Shown here in pieces: positions 33,060-46,107 of a stretch of 64,000 bases of DNA (positions within the stretch are counted from its first letter, which is position 1; the number at the start of each line of letters is the position of its first letter). Under the pieces are notes generated by a model. The model was given only the letters and a program-made list of their open reading frames with translations. It was not told where the DNA came from and did no database searches. Origin of the DNA: Homalodisca vitripennis (lineage: Eukaryota; Arthropoda; Insecta; Hemiptera; Cicadellidae); contig NC_060213.1 in NCBI RefSeq assembly GCF_021130785.1, positions 97,208,501 through 97,272,500 of the forward strand, in the 5' to 3' direction. A program made the translations under genes and the position numbers.

Positions 33060-34714
33060 AATACTCGCCTTCGGCTCGCTGGGGGCTACGCCCCCAGGCC
33101 CCCAAAGTAAACGCTTGCAAATTCGGGGATAAGCGGAATTCGGTGACTGGTTAAGTCCGGACATTAAGTAAATGACAAGGGATTTAAAAATTGACCTTTT
33201 TCATAGATTTTTTTTCCGGATTCGTAAAAACTTTTGACTTTGAGGGCATTTTGCGGTTAAACCGTTAGAGATACGACAAAAAGTGACTGGACCTTTCTTG
33301 TTGGAAATTTAATTTTGTCTTTCGATTGTGCCCTCAGATCTGATCTACGACCTATGGTTTAGCCAGAAATGAGCTCGGGAGAAAAGTCTGCACGGGTCAG
33401 CTATCTTGAATTGTTTAGTATAAACATAATAAAAACCGACCTCAAGGCAGTATTTTAAGTCGAACAGGGGGTTTAATATCACCAGGAGACTATCTAGTCA
33501 AGGCGAGAAATTCCCTGGGTGGGTGATTAATGTTAAGGAGGTTAAGACAAGAGGGGGTTTAATTTCGTCAGGATATTGTCTGGTCATATGAACAAATTCC
33601 CAGGGGGGGTTAACGTTACCGGGGGATAAGTCTCCAGGGGGTTATCTGGTCATACCAGGATCTTCCCAGGGGGGGGGGGGTTAAGAGATTTGGTGACTGG
33701 TAAAATTCGGACATGAGGTCATGGCAGGAAATTCCCTGGGGGGGTTTAATGTTACCAGGGGGGTTAACACATCAGGGGGTTGAATGTACAGGAGGTTATC
33801 AGGTCATACCAGGAAATCCCTGGGGGGGGGGGTTAATATTACCGGGGGTTAATGACACACTTGGGCCTTTTTTAGAGGGTATTGTGTCTGTGAACATAAT
33901 AAATATTCCTCTGTCCCTATCTACTATTGACGCTTAGCTAACGCTCAGCCAACTCCCGAATTTTCACTTAATCGCGTTTTGCGGTCAAACTAAGGGAAAT
34001 ATAGTAAAAAAGTCACTGGACCTTTTTTGTAGGTCATCTTATTTCCTAAATAAAACGTTAGTCTTATTTTGACCTCCGACCAATGGTTTCGCCGCTATCG
34101 ACCCCAAAAACAAAAGTTTCGCGTAAAAGTTACAACAAAATTGTACATAATCACGTTTTTTTCGGCCAAACCAATCGAGATAGGGCAAAAGATTACTGGA
34201 CCTTTTCTGTAGATCGCGCAATTTGCTAATTTGATGGGTCAATCAGATTTGAGCTACGACCAACGGTTCGGCCGCTATCGGGCTTGAAACATTATTTTTA
34301 TCGAAAAAATCTCTGGAATTTCAAATGTTCGAGCGTTTTGTCGCTTAACCATGGAAGATAGAGCAAAAAGTCATTAGACCTTTTTTTGTAGTTCACTTCA
34401 TTCCTGACCATGAATTTTCCGTCAGATCCGAGCTAGCTCCAACGGTTCGCCCGCTATCGGGCTTACAAAAAATGCCTGCAGGGGTGAAGAATGCGCGATT
34501 TTTTGGGAATTTTTTTGAGGGGTTAAAAATGAAAAATTCTCACTTTTCGGGATTTTCCTGGTGGTTACACGTGGGAAAGCTATCTGTGTACCAAATTTCA
34601 AGTCTCTAACTCATCTGGAAGTAGGTTAGAATTAGTATACGTGAAGTGAGTGAGTCAGTCAGTCAGTCAGTTACACATGCGGTTGTATATATATTAGACG
34701 GCTGTATAAGTATT
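33060..34714 (+). mobile_element. GC/G-rich interspersed repeat of unknown class
   Basis: Starts at CTCGCCTTCGGCTCGC with a GGGGGCTACGCCCCC palindrome and ends with a (GTCA)n stretch near 34650 and an AT-rich tail. It contains four diverged copies of a roughly 145-bp unit (about 33245-33390, 33965-34110, 34150-34290, 34325-34470). Each unit has a GCGTTTTG-like start, 'aCTGGACCTTTT..TGTAG' in the middle and a 'CCAACGGTTCGCCCGCTATCGG'-like end. A G-rich block lies at 33460-33850. A fragment of the same unit occurs at 42780-42845. No ORF. Boundaries are supported by the empty site in duplication A. Possibly a Helitron-like or other non-autonomous element. Confidence 0.6.
33460..33850 (+). repeat. 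G-rich degenerate minisatellite
   Basis: Irregular repeats of GGGGGGTTAA, TTACCAGGGGG and GGTCATACCAGGA with G-runs up to 12. Several closely spaced G-runs could form quadruplexes on the plus strand. The ORF across it is an artefact. Confidence 0.75.
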
Positions 34715-34840
34715 TAGATTAATGATAATACTCTAATGTTAAAATAGTCCTTCCGTCTCAATCGTAACAAGAAATATTTTGTGACAACAGAAATATGAAT
34801 AATTTATTTGAAGGAACTAAAGAAATTTATTTAAAATTTT

Positions 34841-35386
34841 ATATATTTTACTTTTCAGTGCCTAATAATTTGTAACCTGTACCGTAATTTGGAAATTAGA
34901 TCAATGTCCAGGGCCTAGCACCTAACATTTAGTGATTCCAATTAACAGATATGTCAGATATTGTCAGAGAACATGTCAGTTCTACTCCAGTCATTCACTA
35001 CTCAAAGCAATGGACCTTGGCCTATTACATTGGCTAGGTACTGTTGTTTTATATCATGTTAAACACGCTCTCTAATGGACCGTCACTTAAAACTCGAACA
35101 TAAAGTGAAAAACTTCCTAAAGTGAAGTTTCCGGCCATTTAGAGAAATCGCAATCTCTAAACTCTGTGCAATTCCACTGCTCCATGAAATATATTTCACA
35201 CTAACTTCAACTGAGGCGATATCTGGAGCAGTGACGTGAAGGACAAACTCCCCTTTGGAACCGCGAAGGTTGCATTTTAATTGTGTAGATAGCAATATCT
35301 GCTCTCTATTCTTTCTTGGTACTCTAGGATGGGCTCAGGATTTCTCAAACAGAGAATTACTATAGTATCGAAAACGTACACAGACA
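34841..35386. other. Intergenic stretch
   Basis: No gene supported on either strand. Confidence 0.45.
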
Positions 35387-35827
35387 CAGGATTTCAGACA
35401 TTTGCCATCATTATAGGTTATAAAAGGTATAACACAACGTTTCGAGTATTGGAATCTATTCTCTTCGTCAGGACGTGGAGAAGGCATTAATACACACAAA
35501 AATAACGAATAGAAAGAAGTAAATAAGGGAAAGAGAATGGTTCAAACATACGGAAAAAGCTGCTTAGAGTCCAGTCCAGGCGTTGTCACTGCACAGGATG
35601 CAAGTCCCGATCACAAATCACAAATACGAGGATAACAATCACACATCACACCAGCACAGGCTATAGTGGGATACCCCCTTTTCGTTCCATTCTTTACTTA
35701 TTTCTATTCGTTATTCTCGTATGTATTAATATCTCCCCCACCTGACGAAGAGGATGGATTCCAATCCTCGAAACGTTGTGTTATACCTTTTATAACCTAT
35801 AACGATGGCAAATATCCGAAATCCTGT
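35387..35827. mobile_element. Foldback/MITE family F, copy 1 (full length)
   Basis: About 90-bp imperfect inverted repeats: the left arm runs from ACAGGATTTCAGACATTTGC to CTTCGTCAGG, and the right arm is its reverse (CCTGACGAAGAGGATGG to GAAATCCTGT). The centre is about 260 bp and non-coding. Related copies occur at 43731, 44700 and 57610. Confidence 0.85.
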
Positions 35828-37670
35828 TATCCTTTCAAATATTCCATCGTCAAATAACAAACTTTAAACAAAGAATATATAGACAAATTTAATTGGCGTC
35901 CTTAAGACAATTAATTGTATTAGTCATTGCTGGAAAGTCAGATTTTAAATTACCTATTCCGTTTTGTTGGTCAGTGTCATGTTTCAAATGCCTTCTAGAG
36001 CAATCCTAACATAAACAGGAACATTTGCCATAGTGTATCTGAGGTAAATGTTTATTTGTAAAAACTGTAGAATAGATTCCTTATTGCCACCTTGTTGAGA
36101 CCACTCAGAATCTTCGCACTAAAAGCGAAATGTTCTGTGGCACCAGTATCAGTGGTAACAGTTGAAGTGCCTAGCCAATTTTTATCATATTCCGAAGGAA
36201 TTCTAGGCCGTATTTCCCTCTGTGTTTTTTGAGACAAGTATAAAAGTGTCCCATGGTATCTCTGAGGAAAACTATGTTTATTAAGAAAATTTCAATCCCA
36301 GGATTCTATCCTGCCTTGCTACCCTGATTTCACATTGTGATTCTCCTAAATTGTAACGTAAATCAGATGACTAGCACGGACAAGGAAAAGTACACTAGCA
36401 TTTGTTAGCAAAGTAACGTTCATTTGAAGACAACTAGGTTTATATCTCGGTAACTTACTCCCCGTCTCCCTTTTTAAGCCCTGGTTTAAACTTGAAGACT
36501 CCTAACGTGGCCTCTGAGATAACGTTATGTTGATTTCAAAAATGCCAATTCCTGCACTCTGTCAGCTTCCTACTACTGTAGGACACATTTCAGATTGCCT
36601 TCAATAAAGACTTCAATCCCGAAGCCAAACGTGGGAAATTATATTTTATAGCATTTATGAGGTAAGGTGTAGTAATTTAAAGAAACCCGCATCTCTGAAG
36701 GTTATTTTGATTTTTCCATTAGGTTTTATTTTACTTCCATACAACGATTTACTTGTCATGTGCTGGTCCAATCTTTATGAAATTAGAGTGGGGTGGCCGG
36801 GCGACAGTACCTTTCTTTTTTAATTCAGATTCATTAAAATAGATTTAGTAGTTTGGGGGAAGTCGGTGAACGAATCTATAAAAAGGATTTAGAAACAGAT
36901 CGAATTGCATAACCTCATTCTTTTTAACTAAGTAACAAAATCCCAATTGATTGAATTATCCTGGAAGTGCCACTATACAATCTCAAAATGTAAGTAATAA
37001 ATAGACACAATGCATACTCGCGCTAGTATGCTCATGCATGAGGTTTCACAGCATCTAACTAACATGCAACCGTCTACTAATAGGTCGATTCTCATATTAC
37101 TTACCTAATATCACAGCACCTAAAGAAAGTCCCGAGAGTAGCACGGTCCAGGGTGATCTCTGCAATTAAATTTGGTTATGTATCTTTAATACATAGCAAT
37201 ATGCGATTTTGGACAGTAATTTTATATTTTACTAGAAGGCAATAAAACATAAAGAGGCGTGTATAGACAATTCATTGCTACAGAATTAAAATATCGTTAT
37301 TAATAACTAATTAATGAAAATTATATATAATTACGTACGTAATGATACCGAACCCAAACCGTTAATAATTTTAATACTAATAGATAAAAATGCATTCTTG
37401 GAATAAATTAACCTTGGAAGAACATCAACAAGCACTAAAAATTACGAAAAGCTGCAACTAATATAAAAACTAGGTAGTTGTATGCCAGACCACGTGTCAC
37501 GTAACAGGCCTCGCTAAGGTTGAATGGAAAATTTCAAGTCTATTTTATATAGCTCATTCATTCTTGAGATGTCTTGTGACAGACAGGCTAACAGAACATC
37601 ATACTGAGAAGAAATGTTTTACATTCTCGAGGTAACTTACGGATAGTTAGTTGGGCTGCATGTCATTATG
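35828..37670. other. Intergenic stretch
   Basis: No gene supported. The minus ORF 36237-36052 contains TDTGATEHF, reminiscent of a Copia-type protease motif, but nothing else supports a retroelement. Confidence 0.45.
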
Positions 37671-37674
37671 TTAC

Positions 37675-38212
37675 TACTAGCTGTTACCCGTGGCTTCGCA
37701 CGCAATCTTAGAACCAAAGTCCTTATATTACTTAGTAAAAGCAATTATGATGTAATATGATGGGAGTCCTATAAACATTTTAAAACGTAAATAGGCATAC
37801 ATCAGGTAGATATTATTTAAGTTCGTGGTAAATAGTATCAGAGTTTAACTTAATTATTATATCATGTCAAGCACTGTTTACTTATTATTGATAAAATTCA
37901 AATGTAAACAGATGTTTCAGAAAGTTTGTCGAACTATAGCTGTCAACAGCTGTCAAAATACGTTTCGTTCTTATCATAACATTCGAATGTAAACAAACTA
38001 ATTTTTCAATTTGAATTCGACTTTATTTGGTGAAATGAATATGTTATGGGTGGTAAAAATCACTCTAAATGTTAATTCTCTAAAGCTATATCTGTTCCAA
38101 ATTTCAGCACAATCCGTATAGCAGTTTCAACGTGATTCGAGGACAAACCACCAAACATCCAAATATCCAAACATTCAAACTTTCGCATTTATAATATTAG
38201 TGGGATAGCATA
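37675..38212 (+). repeat. Interspersed repeat with CCCGTGGCTTCGCACGC end
   Basis: Begins near CTAGCTGTTACCCGTGGCTT and ends near TTTCGCATTTATAATATTAG. Paired ends of this type recur in many arthropod genomes. The start motif appears again, inverted, at 42640-42672. Interior non-coding here. The class is uncertain (non-autonomous LINE- or Helitron-like). Confidence 0.55.
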
Positions 38213-39600
38213 CGTTAAAATGTCATGATTGTAGTTAGTTTGTTTAAAAATATATTTATTCTGCAATTTTCAAATTACCACCATGGTTATCCATAAGACC
38301 AATTTTAAAATGGTCGCTGATGCTCATCCAAATCACATGGAGTGACATGCACCATGTCGAACTCTATGTTGCTTACATAGTAATGATGCTTCATGCACAA
38401 TGTCATGTCTGTAGGACCTTTTTTGTTCTCCATGTATCGTACGAACAGGAAATTAAATTTCCTAACACTTCACTAACGCTCAACCAATTATGCAGAACAA
38501 GTCTGAATGAGTAACAGCAACACGTAATAAATTAGGAATTAATGATTTCTAGTAAAAGGATTGTAAAAGGATTCCTTAATACAGGTTAATGACCTGTATG
38601 TATAAAACTTTTTGGACAACATAACAACAACAGCAGTAGCACAATCCTTGCAATAAAGTTCAAACAGACATGCAGAAAGATATTTATAGAATGATAGGCT
38701 AGTAAAAATCTTAAGCGTTTAACGTGTTATTACTGCTTGAAAACAATACTTTACAGCAGTTTTGAAACCTTATATTACAACAATAAGTAATTATTATGAG
38801 CTACAACTATGTAACAGAAATAAACAACACACCACAACAATTAGAAAGGGTTACAAAGACGGCAATATCAGTCAAGATTTAACTACCTACTATCCAAAAT
38901 TATCGGGCAACAGGGGTTAAAGGTGTAGGTAACCATGATGTAATGTGAAATTTACAATTACTACAAAAGGATCTACTCTACAGTGTTAAAAATGTTAAAA
39001 TTGGTCTAGTTTTTTTTTATATAATTAAATGTACAATTTAGAATAGTTCAAGTGCTTATTGAAATATTTATCCTACAGTGTAATTTGCATTTTAAATTTA
39101 TTTATCCCAACGGTAATCGCCAATTTTATAATAATACTTGCATCAATGATGACAACTGTGAACAAAAACTTGCCTAGTTAAATATATAAATTTGTGGCAG
39201 CAACAGAGTATCAAAATGCAATAACAATACAATGCTTACAATACCATAAATATATATATTTTGCAACAGAATTGACAATTATACTAAAATTAAAATTAAA
39301 CCAAATACATAACAATGCTCTTAGTAATAAAAATAACATCAGTAAATCAACACCTACATCGCAATAAATATATAAATTAGCAACAGTATTAACATTTTAT
39401 AAGATGAAAACCAAAAACTGTACCAACAAAAGTAATGCTATAAGTACAATATATGAATTGAGCAATAGGTTGATTATTGAACGATTATACGTATAAATCA
39501 AGATTTTAACTTTATTGTTATTCTTACTACTTTTATTTTCTATTGATACTTATTTTATAATTTATTTTAATATTTCAGCCCTTGTATTTATTGACGTCGT
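38213..39600. other. AT-rich intergenic stretch
   Basis: Nothing supported. Confidence 0.5.
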
Positions 39601-40080
39601 ATAGCGATAGGTCTGCATGTACGCACAACCTAAACCTCTGGCTCTGGTGCTGATTTGTTCCGCTTCGGTCAACTCATTCGATGGGGCATTGTTGGAGACA
39701 ATACTGGGCACAATGGGCTTATACATCAACAACAAGGCTGTATATTCTCTGCTTGCCGTGTTGCCAATCCACTCTTACGCCGCCAAAGCCACAGCCTGAT
39801 GAATCTCATCGTCGCGTCTCTGACGCCGCGTCGACAATGAGATGGCTGTGGCTAATAATTGTGTGTAGGTCGCACACAGCCACAGCCACGTATTATTGAT
39901 TACGCCTCTGGACCCACTAACCTATCCAAACTCACAACACCACTACGCTTCCGATTCGCAGAGCGGCCACACCCTCTGTCGTCCATGGTTTATGTGTATT
40001 TACAGCCATTATATTACAGTCTTCGTCTCTCGCGGCATTCGGTTTGCTGTTCATATCATATTACATTAGTTATAATACCA
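39601..40080 (+). other. GC-rich island with overlapping ORFs and a hairpin
   Basis: Base composition jumps relative to the flanks, and four short plus-strand ORFs overlap in different frames (39617-40095), which usually reflects loss of stops by composition. 39785-39862 can fold: GCCACAGCC and ATCTCATCGTCGCG pair with CGCGTCGACAATGAGAT and GGCTGTGGC. No domain recognised. It could be a decayed exon, retroelement or MITE core. Confidence 0.35.
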
Positions 40081-40186
40081 GTTCCTATGCTGTAGCTCAA
40101 AATTATTTACCAAAACTAGTCTCGTAATTAACAGTAAAAAAAAATTATGGTTGCCTGTAAAGTCGGTTTTACGGGCGAAGATTTTT

Positions 40187-40825
40187 ACGTGACAACGTCT
40201 TTTTTCTCGGTAGAATATTTATTGATATGAATATTATTAAATTGCACAATAGGAACAAGGAATTGAATGAAAATAAGAATTGCACAAATTTTAACTATAG
40301 AAATATATTTTGTTTACTAAAACATTGTACATAATTTGAAATTAATTAAAATTTGTTATTGTAAATGGTAAAGTTGAATAAAAAATTTACTAAAATTGGA
40401 ATTTGAAATTCTTGCTAAACACAGTTAAATTCTAACTCCGCGCGTGGTGATTGGTCGGTTTAGTTCGTTTGTTTGGTCGCACTGTTATGACAGGTTAGAG
40501 GTTATAATTTGTTATTATTTGTCAATAGTATGACATAACCTATAAACTCAGTTTCTCAACTTTTGTGTCAATCTAACAATTAATCAATCAATCATAGTTT
40601 ACGATAATGAAATATCAGTGTACAATTATTTACCTTTATTGTTGTAGTTGTTGTAAATGACGAATCTAAGCACTCCACATTTTCACAAATAAACATAGTT
40701 ATCTGCTTTATCCCGTGCGGATCCCGTGCGGCGGACCCACTGGACGGGCATCGTAACGTTACCCGGGCGTTACACTTTTTCATGAGTGACTCCGAGCCGC
40801 AACCTAATTTAAGACGTTGTCACGT
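40187..40825. mobile_element. Putative TIR element (ACGTGACAACGTCT ends)
   Basis: ACGTGACAACGTCT at 40187-40200 is repeated exactly in reverse complement at 40812-40825. Flanking sequence is only partly inverted, so true ends may lie a little outside. The interior is non-coding with a CpG-rich part near 40430-40480 and 40710-40770. Confidence 0.45.
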
Positions 40826-41707
40826 CAAAAGATTACTGGTTTTCAAAACGTAACAATGAGAAAAATACTCTTACAGGTTTATTGACCAATAAGAATAGGC
40901 TAGTCTCAGTTACCGATACAGAAGATTCTGCACTCTACCATCTATTGGAAGGTGGTTAAACTAAAGTGTCGGTAATGCAGATCACAAACTTGAATTGAGT
41001 AAAATACAAAACTAATTTATCTCTGCTACTTTTTTATGCTTAGCCCTGATAACAAAAATAAATAGATTACATCCGAATCATCAACAGTATTACACTGTAA
41101 CTAGACACAGTATAATCTGTTCAACACTTTAATTACAATAGTTCTCGGTGAGATGCTGTAGTGTAACAGACAATACGTAGGCTATAGTGAACTGCTACAC
41201 AACTACACTACAAACTGGTACCACCGAGGTTGTCACGGACCCTGGGTTGTCTGATGGGTGTGAGCCCAGAGGAGGATTGACTTTTGCTACTCCTGTATTT
41301 AATATTAATTTTTAAAACTTTAGAAATGTTATTGTTATTGTTCAATATAACTATAAATTGATGTAATTTTGAACGCTTAAAATAATACATAGCATGAATA
41401 TTTTACTTTTATAAAAACACACTTTACTTCGGAATTCGTAATGTTCCAAAGCATTTTACCATTTGGAACACAATACAGTATTCAATGTGTGAGTTTTTTT
41501 TAGTTAGAATTGAGTAAGCTTGCCAAATAAAAAAATACACATAAGGTAATTGTTTCGTTTACAGAGAATTCTTGAACATTATGAGTTTAAGGAATTTTGA
41601 GGAGAGACGATTTCTTACTATTTGAATGCCTAGTTTGAATATTATTTTACGGAAAATTTCAAAATTTTAAACTTGTTTCATTTGACGATTAAAAATTTAA
41701 AATTTCT
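40826..41707. other. AT-rich intergenic stretch
   Basis: No gene supported. Confidence 0.5.
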
Positions 41708-42670
41708 TATATATATATATATATATATATATATTTCTTGTGTTCGTGTGTAGGTATGTGACTAAACTCCTCCCAAACGATTGGATCAATTTTGATGAAA
41801 TTTTTTGTGTGTGTTGAAGGGGATTCGAGAATGGTTTAGATTTATGATTTGGCCGATTTAAATAGTTAATTTAATTTTAATTAAATTTAAATTAAAATGT
41901 TATTTAATTTTTTATTTATATTAATATTGTTGTTGATGTTAGTGTTTTATACTGGATCCGGCAGATTGCGCTACGACACGTTATACAAAGTGAACTGATA
42001 CTTGCAGCTGTTAACACTTTCAGCTGAAGTTCATCGAAGAGGCAGAAACATTTGTTTACATTGAAATGTTAGTAACTATTGCATTACTGTATACTTCTTG
42101 ATCAGAAGTGTAACACAGATTGCAGAGACGAAGTTATTATTTAATTTTAAATTTTGATTGCGCCAATGATCAATAATCCATCGAATGCCATGGAAATGCT
42201 ATTTAACTTATACTCTCCGAAACCAACATATGAGACCATTGTTTTGGTTAGTGCAACAGCATAAATCAATTGTGGAACTGTAAATAGATGAGACCGGGGG
42301 TGAATTTAAACGACCAGAACAGACTCATATTGACCGCAGCAACTTTTGAGTTGGACGATACACTTTCGTCGTTGGGATAAAAAGGCTAACTCTTGTTGTT
42401 ACTGAAATCGTCGGAGCACTTCAATAAATTATCATGGAATGTTGGAGGAAATACGAATCTTATAAAAACTGTTTCACTTTACGACTTCAGGACCCCAAAA
42501 CACTGTTCTTTAAACTTAAATCTAAAATGGATCAGGAGATTGGAATAGCTTTGAGTGACTATCGATTATCTCAGGAGTGTTTATTATGTCATAGATAAAG
42601 AATAGATGAATATACATATTGTCCGAGTTTTCAACAGGAAAATGCGTGCGAAGCCGCGGGTAACTGCTAG

Positions 42671-42730
<60 letters not shown>
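41708..42730 (-). repeat. Interspersed repeat bounded by (TA)n microsatellites
   Basis: A roughly 935-bp segment lies between (TA)n tracts at 41708-41736 and 42673-42730. It includes the high-copy-looking block CTCCCAAACGATTGGATCAA with TTTGATGAAATTTTTTGTG, and ends with GCGTGCGAAGCCGCGGGTAA, the inverse of the start of the 37675 repeat. Non-coding. The long (TA)n ORF at 42522-42821 is an artefact. Confidence 0.55.
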
Positions 42731-42734
<4 letters not shown>

Positions 42735-42774
42735 CAATAAACATTGAATCACAAAAAGTACTTGCTCCGCCGGG

Positions 42775-42845
42775 ATATATATATGAGCGTTTTTCCGACC
42801 TAATTGTTGAAAATAGGACAAAGAGTGACTACCTTTTTTGTAGAA
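42775..42845 (+). repeat. Fragment of the 145-bp unit from the 33-kb repeat
   Basis: GAGCGTTTTTCCGACCTAAT, AATAGGACAAAGAGTGACTA and CCTTTTTTGTAGAAAATTT follow the order of the repeated units at 33245-34470. Confidence 0.55.
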
Positions 42846-43730
42846 AATTTAAAAAATGTTAAATTGTCCAGCCGTTCCCGAGGTTACTGCACAGCAGTGA
42901 ATTTGCCGATTTATTTTTTTTTTTTTTTAAGGAAAAATGCAATAATTTCAAAAATGTCTCCTGGTGGACACCTTTAAGTATTACAATTATAAACAAAATG
43001 TAACCATTATTTACAGTTCTGAAGTAGGCTACGTTTACAGAAATTGACTACATTTAATTAAATCTAATTGATATAAAAAAAATAACACGGACAGTTTTTG
43101 AGAATGCAACTGTAAATACAACCATCGATTTGTAGATATACGACATTCGTTAATGTGATCAAAATCCACATTTCTCAAGCTTTATGGAATGGTTTATGGC
43201 ATCATTAGACTATAGCATCGCTGTTTGATCATCAATATCGCACATGCGATGTACCGCTCTACACGGAGATTACTGTTGCATTATCGTGATTGCCGATTAA
43301 AGTACCAATGTTAACAACAGTCTGTTTGTGTCAAGACACTCGTTATCGACATGTAAACGTTAACCTTCGACCACCATTTAACTTCTGTACTGAAAGTGTG
43401 CCAAAGGTTTATCTCCATCGCCCGCCAGAGCTTTAAACTTTAAACCGCGACAACCTATCATACTGGCTTATCGTCTAGGCATGTCAATGTTTACAAACCT
43501 GGTCTTCGTTTGAATACAGGAAGTTTCGTTATTCCTAGCACGAATCTAAATATTAAGATTAGATTAGATTGTCAATTGACCCGCTTTTCACATTCCTGAA
43601 TTGAGTATTGTTAGTAATTCGAATTCATCAAATAAACTACATGTCTACATTTACTTAGGTCTAGTATGAATTTAATTAAACAAGAAATAAACAATTCACA
43701 ACGAATTGAATAATGATTTATAACTCAAAG
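42846..43730. other. AT-rich intergenic stretch
   Basis: No gene or element recognised. Confidence 0.5.
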
Positions 43731-43812
43731 CAGGTTTTCGGGCATTTGCCATCGTTAATGTTACTAAAATAGAACTACATTTCGGGGTTAGGAATCTTCC
43801 TCTTCATCAGGA
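43731..43812 (+). mobile_element. Foldback family F, copy 2 (single arm)
   Basis: GGGCATTTGCCATCGTTAAT to CTTCATCAGG matches the left arm of the 35387 element. No right arm found, so it is truncated. Confidence 0.65.
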
Positions 43813-44699
43813 GTCAAGACACCTTAAAACAGGTTAGAGAAACGACCTTGAGTTTTACCACATAAGAAAACACTTTTACTCACTTAATCACTTTTACGCC
43901 CTAGGTTTTGGCAGTAGAACCATTGTTTATGTCTCGTTTTAACGAGTTAATTAATAAATGCGCATTCAAAAAACTAACAACGCATTCGAATCCGTACTAA
44001 GTATATCTTTAAAATGAGATATCGCTTATAATTCTACGATCAAATATAAGGACGTAAAATTGTTTCAAGTAACGATGTTCTTATGGAGCTGAAATAAAGA
44101 TGTTCGCCAGTAGAACCGGCTCTTAAGCATAAACATTTTTTTGACCAGTGGCCATTTTTTTTGAGAAAGTGGCGATGAACTCAGAAAATCCATGTCTAAT
44201 AACTAAACAAATTGTAAAAAAGATTCAAGCATATAACAAACTAAAATGTCGATGTCCAACATTTCCAAAAACCGGTTATCTTATTAAATCATCCATCATA
44301 AATTATAGTGTTTAAACAAGGAATTAAAAGCAATTGAACATTATTTAAGGTTAGTTATTTATTACGCTATTTCTGCTAAACACGTATATTCTGTAATATT
44401 TTGACGGAGATTACTCAAAATATTGATTTAATCTACATTACAATATTATAACGACTTTTACGTTTAGTTTACAATATTAACATGTTTTACGTTTAGTTTC
44501 TTAAGTAGCTTTTAATGTATTGGAAGTTTTGATGTTATTCAAATAAAACTTACAATTAATTATTTGGTCATAGGTAACCAATCCTAAATATACAGAAAGA
44601 TGGGTTTTTATAATTTTATTTATTTACTTGTTGTAACAACAAATAATTTATTCATTTTTTTCAAATAAGTGGTACATCCTATTACAACTTAGTAGGTAT
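43813..44699. other. AT-rich intergenic stretch
   Basis: Nothing supported. Confidence 0.5.
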
Positions 44700-44818
44700 T
44701 GAAAGGATAGTGGGACTTCAGACATTTGTGATCGTTAAATGTTACAAAATGTATAACAACGTTATATTTTACACAATTTATAACGATGGCAAATTTCCGA
44801 AATCCTACTATCATTTCA
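44700..44818. mobile_element. Foldback family F, copy 3 (compact hairpin)
   Basis: Left arm GAAAGGATAGTGGGACTTC...; right arm GATGGCAAATTTCCGAAATC then CTACTATCATTTC. The two outer arms (about 50 bp) are almost directly joined, with the whole centre lost. The ends GAAAGGATAG and CTATCATTTC pair. Confidence 0.7.
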
Positions 44819-46107
44819 AACCTTCCTTCGGCAACAATTAACTTTAACAAAAGAACTGAGCGTTGCTAGAAAATGCTAAATCGAGCGTTTTTTGATACTA
44901 TACTTTTAAAAAACTATAAAACTGGTAGTTTAATATAATATGTATAAGTATTAAAACTAATTGCGTGGTTTGATTCAAGGTTAAGAAAAAAATTGTGCTG
45001 AAAAAGCTGTAAAGGACTTTGAACTTTGTAAGGAATAGTTAATTAACATAAATGTAAGTGGTTATATAAGACAATTACGTGCGTAGTTATATAAGAAATG
45101 CAGTAAAATCACAAGTACTTAGTCATTATAATGACTAACTAATCGACGAAGTAACCAAATCAAAGCCCAAATTCCAAAGACTAATGATTGCACACGCCTT
45201 ATTAGAGAATGAAACGTAATAAAGCAGCATTTATAATTAATATTATCTCAGCGGTGCAGAAATAATTATATGTCCTTGTAATCAATTCACGAGCGTTCAT
45301 AATTTTTATCTTGTTGAAAAGTATGGTCATTTCATTCTATTTTTGGATTAGCCTAATACGGAGAGTACTCGGTAATTAGTTACGAATACATTCTTTGTAT
45401 TTGGATTTTTGTTTTGATATTTCAATTAATTGTTTATAGTAGCAAATGTGGGCATATCTAGTTGCGAATGTCATGCCTCTTATAGGTAACTGACATCGAC
45501 ATTAATGACAACGACTTTTAACGTTTGTTTTATGAATGCCGAAAAGTGCCAAAAAAGTATGTAAAAATAAGTACGATTTATAAAAACACAAATTACCTGA
45601 AGCTACCAAATTAGCTAAATAAAAAATAATCCATCTAAGAAGAGAATAAAAAGGATTAGTAAATATTTTATTTTAGTCATGTGTTAACGCATTGTATAAA
45701 TAAAACGCTTTCATTTTTAATTTCCTTTCTCCAATTTTAAATACAGTTAGCATTTTTTACCTAAATATTTTCTTTCTAAACTCTGATATGTAATAACTAT
45801 GAATTTTATTGTAAAACTTGCAATGGGTATTACAAAATTATAATACATTTATAGAACCTTGTCAATAACTATAGACATATGTACAACTTAGTTGTAGTAT
45901 TTTTATTGACAGCCATATGTTTTCGTTTTACTGTTATGATAAAATGACGTTACAATTTGAATAAGGAAAAGTCACATCTAACATTTATATAAGAACAAAA
46001 TAATGTCTGTAAATTAAAATAATACAATTTCTGAAAGCGAATTTTGCTTATAAAATTAAGGCACAACACTACTAATTTTCTTCCTTAAAATTGAGTTTGG
46101 ATAGTAA
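44819..46107. other. AT-rich intergenic stretch
   Basis: No gene supported. Confidence 0.5.

Larger units (their letters stand above)
32756..34840 (+). repeat. Local duplication A, copy 2, carrying a 1.65-kb insertion
   Basis: Direct-repeat partner of 32160-32560. The match runs to ACTCGTATATA near 33058, stops, and resumes near 34715 with AATGATAATACTCTAATG. Everything between is inserted repeat DNA. Confidence 0.78.

Noticed and set aside
36052..36237. Copia-type protease motif (TDTGATEHF)
   Set aside because: A single short motif without integrase, RT or LTRs; could be chance.
42522..42821. 99-aa minus-strand ORF
   Set aside because: Mostly an alternating Ile-Tyr translation of the (TA)n microsatellite.
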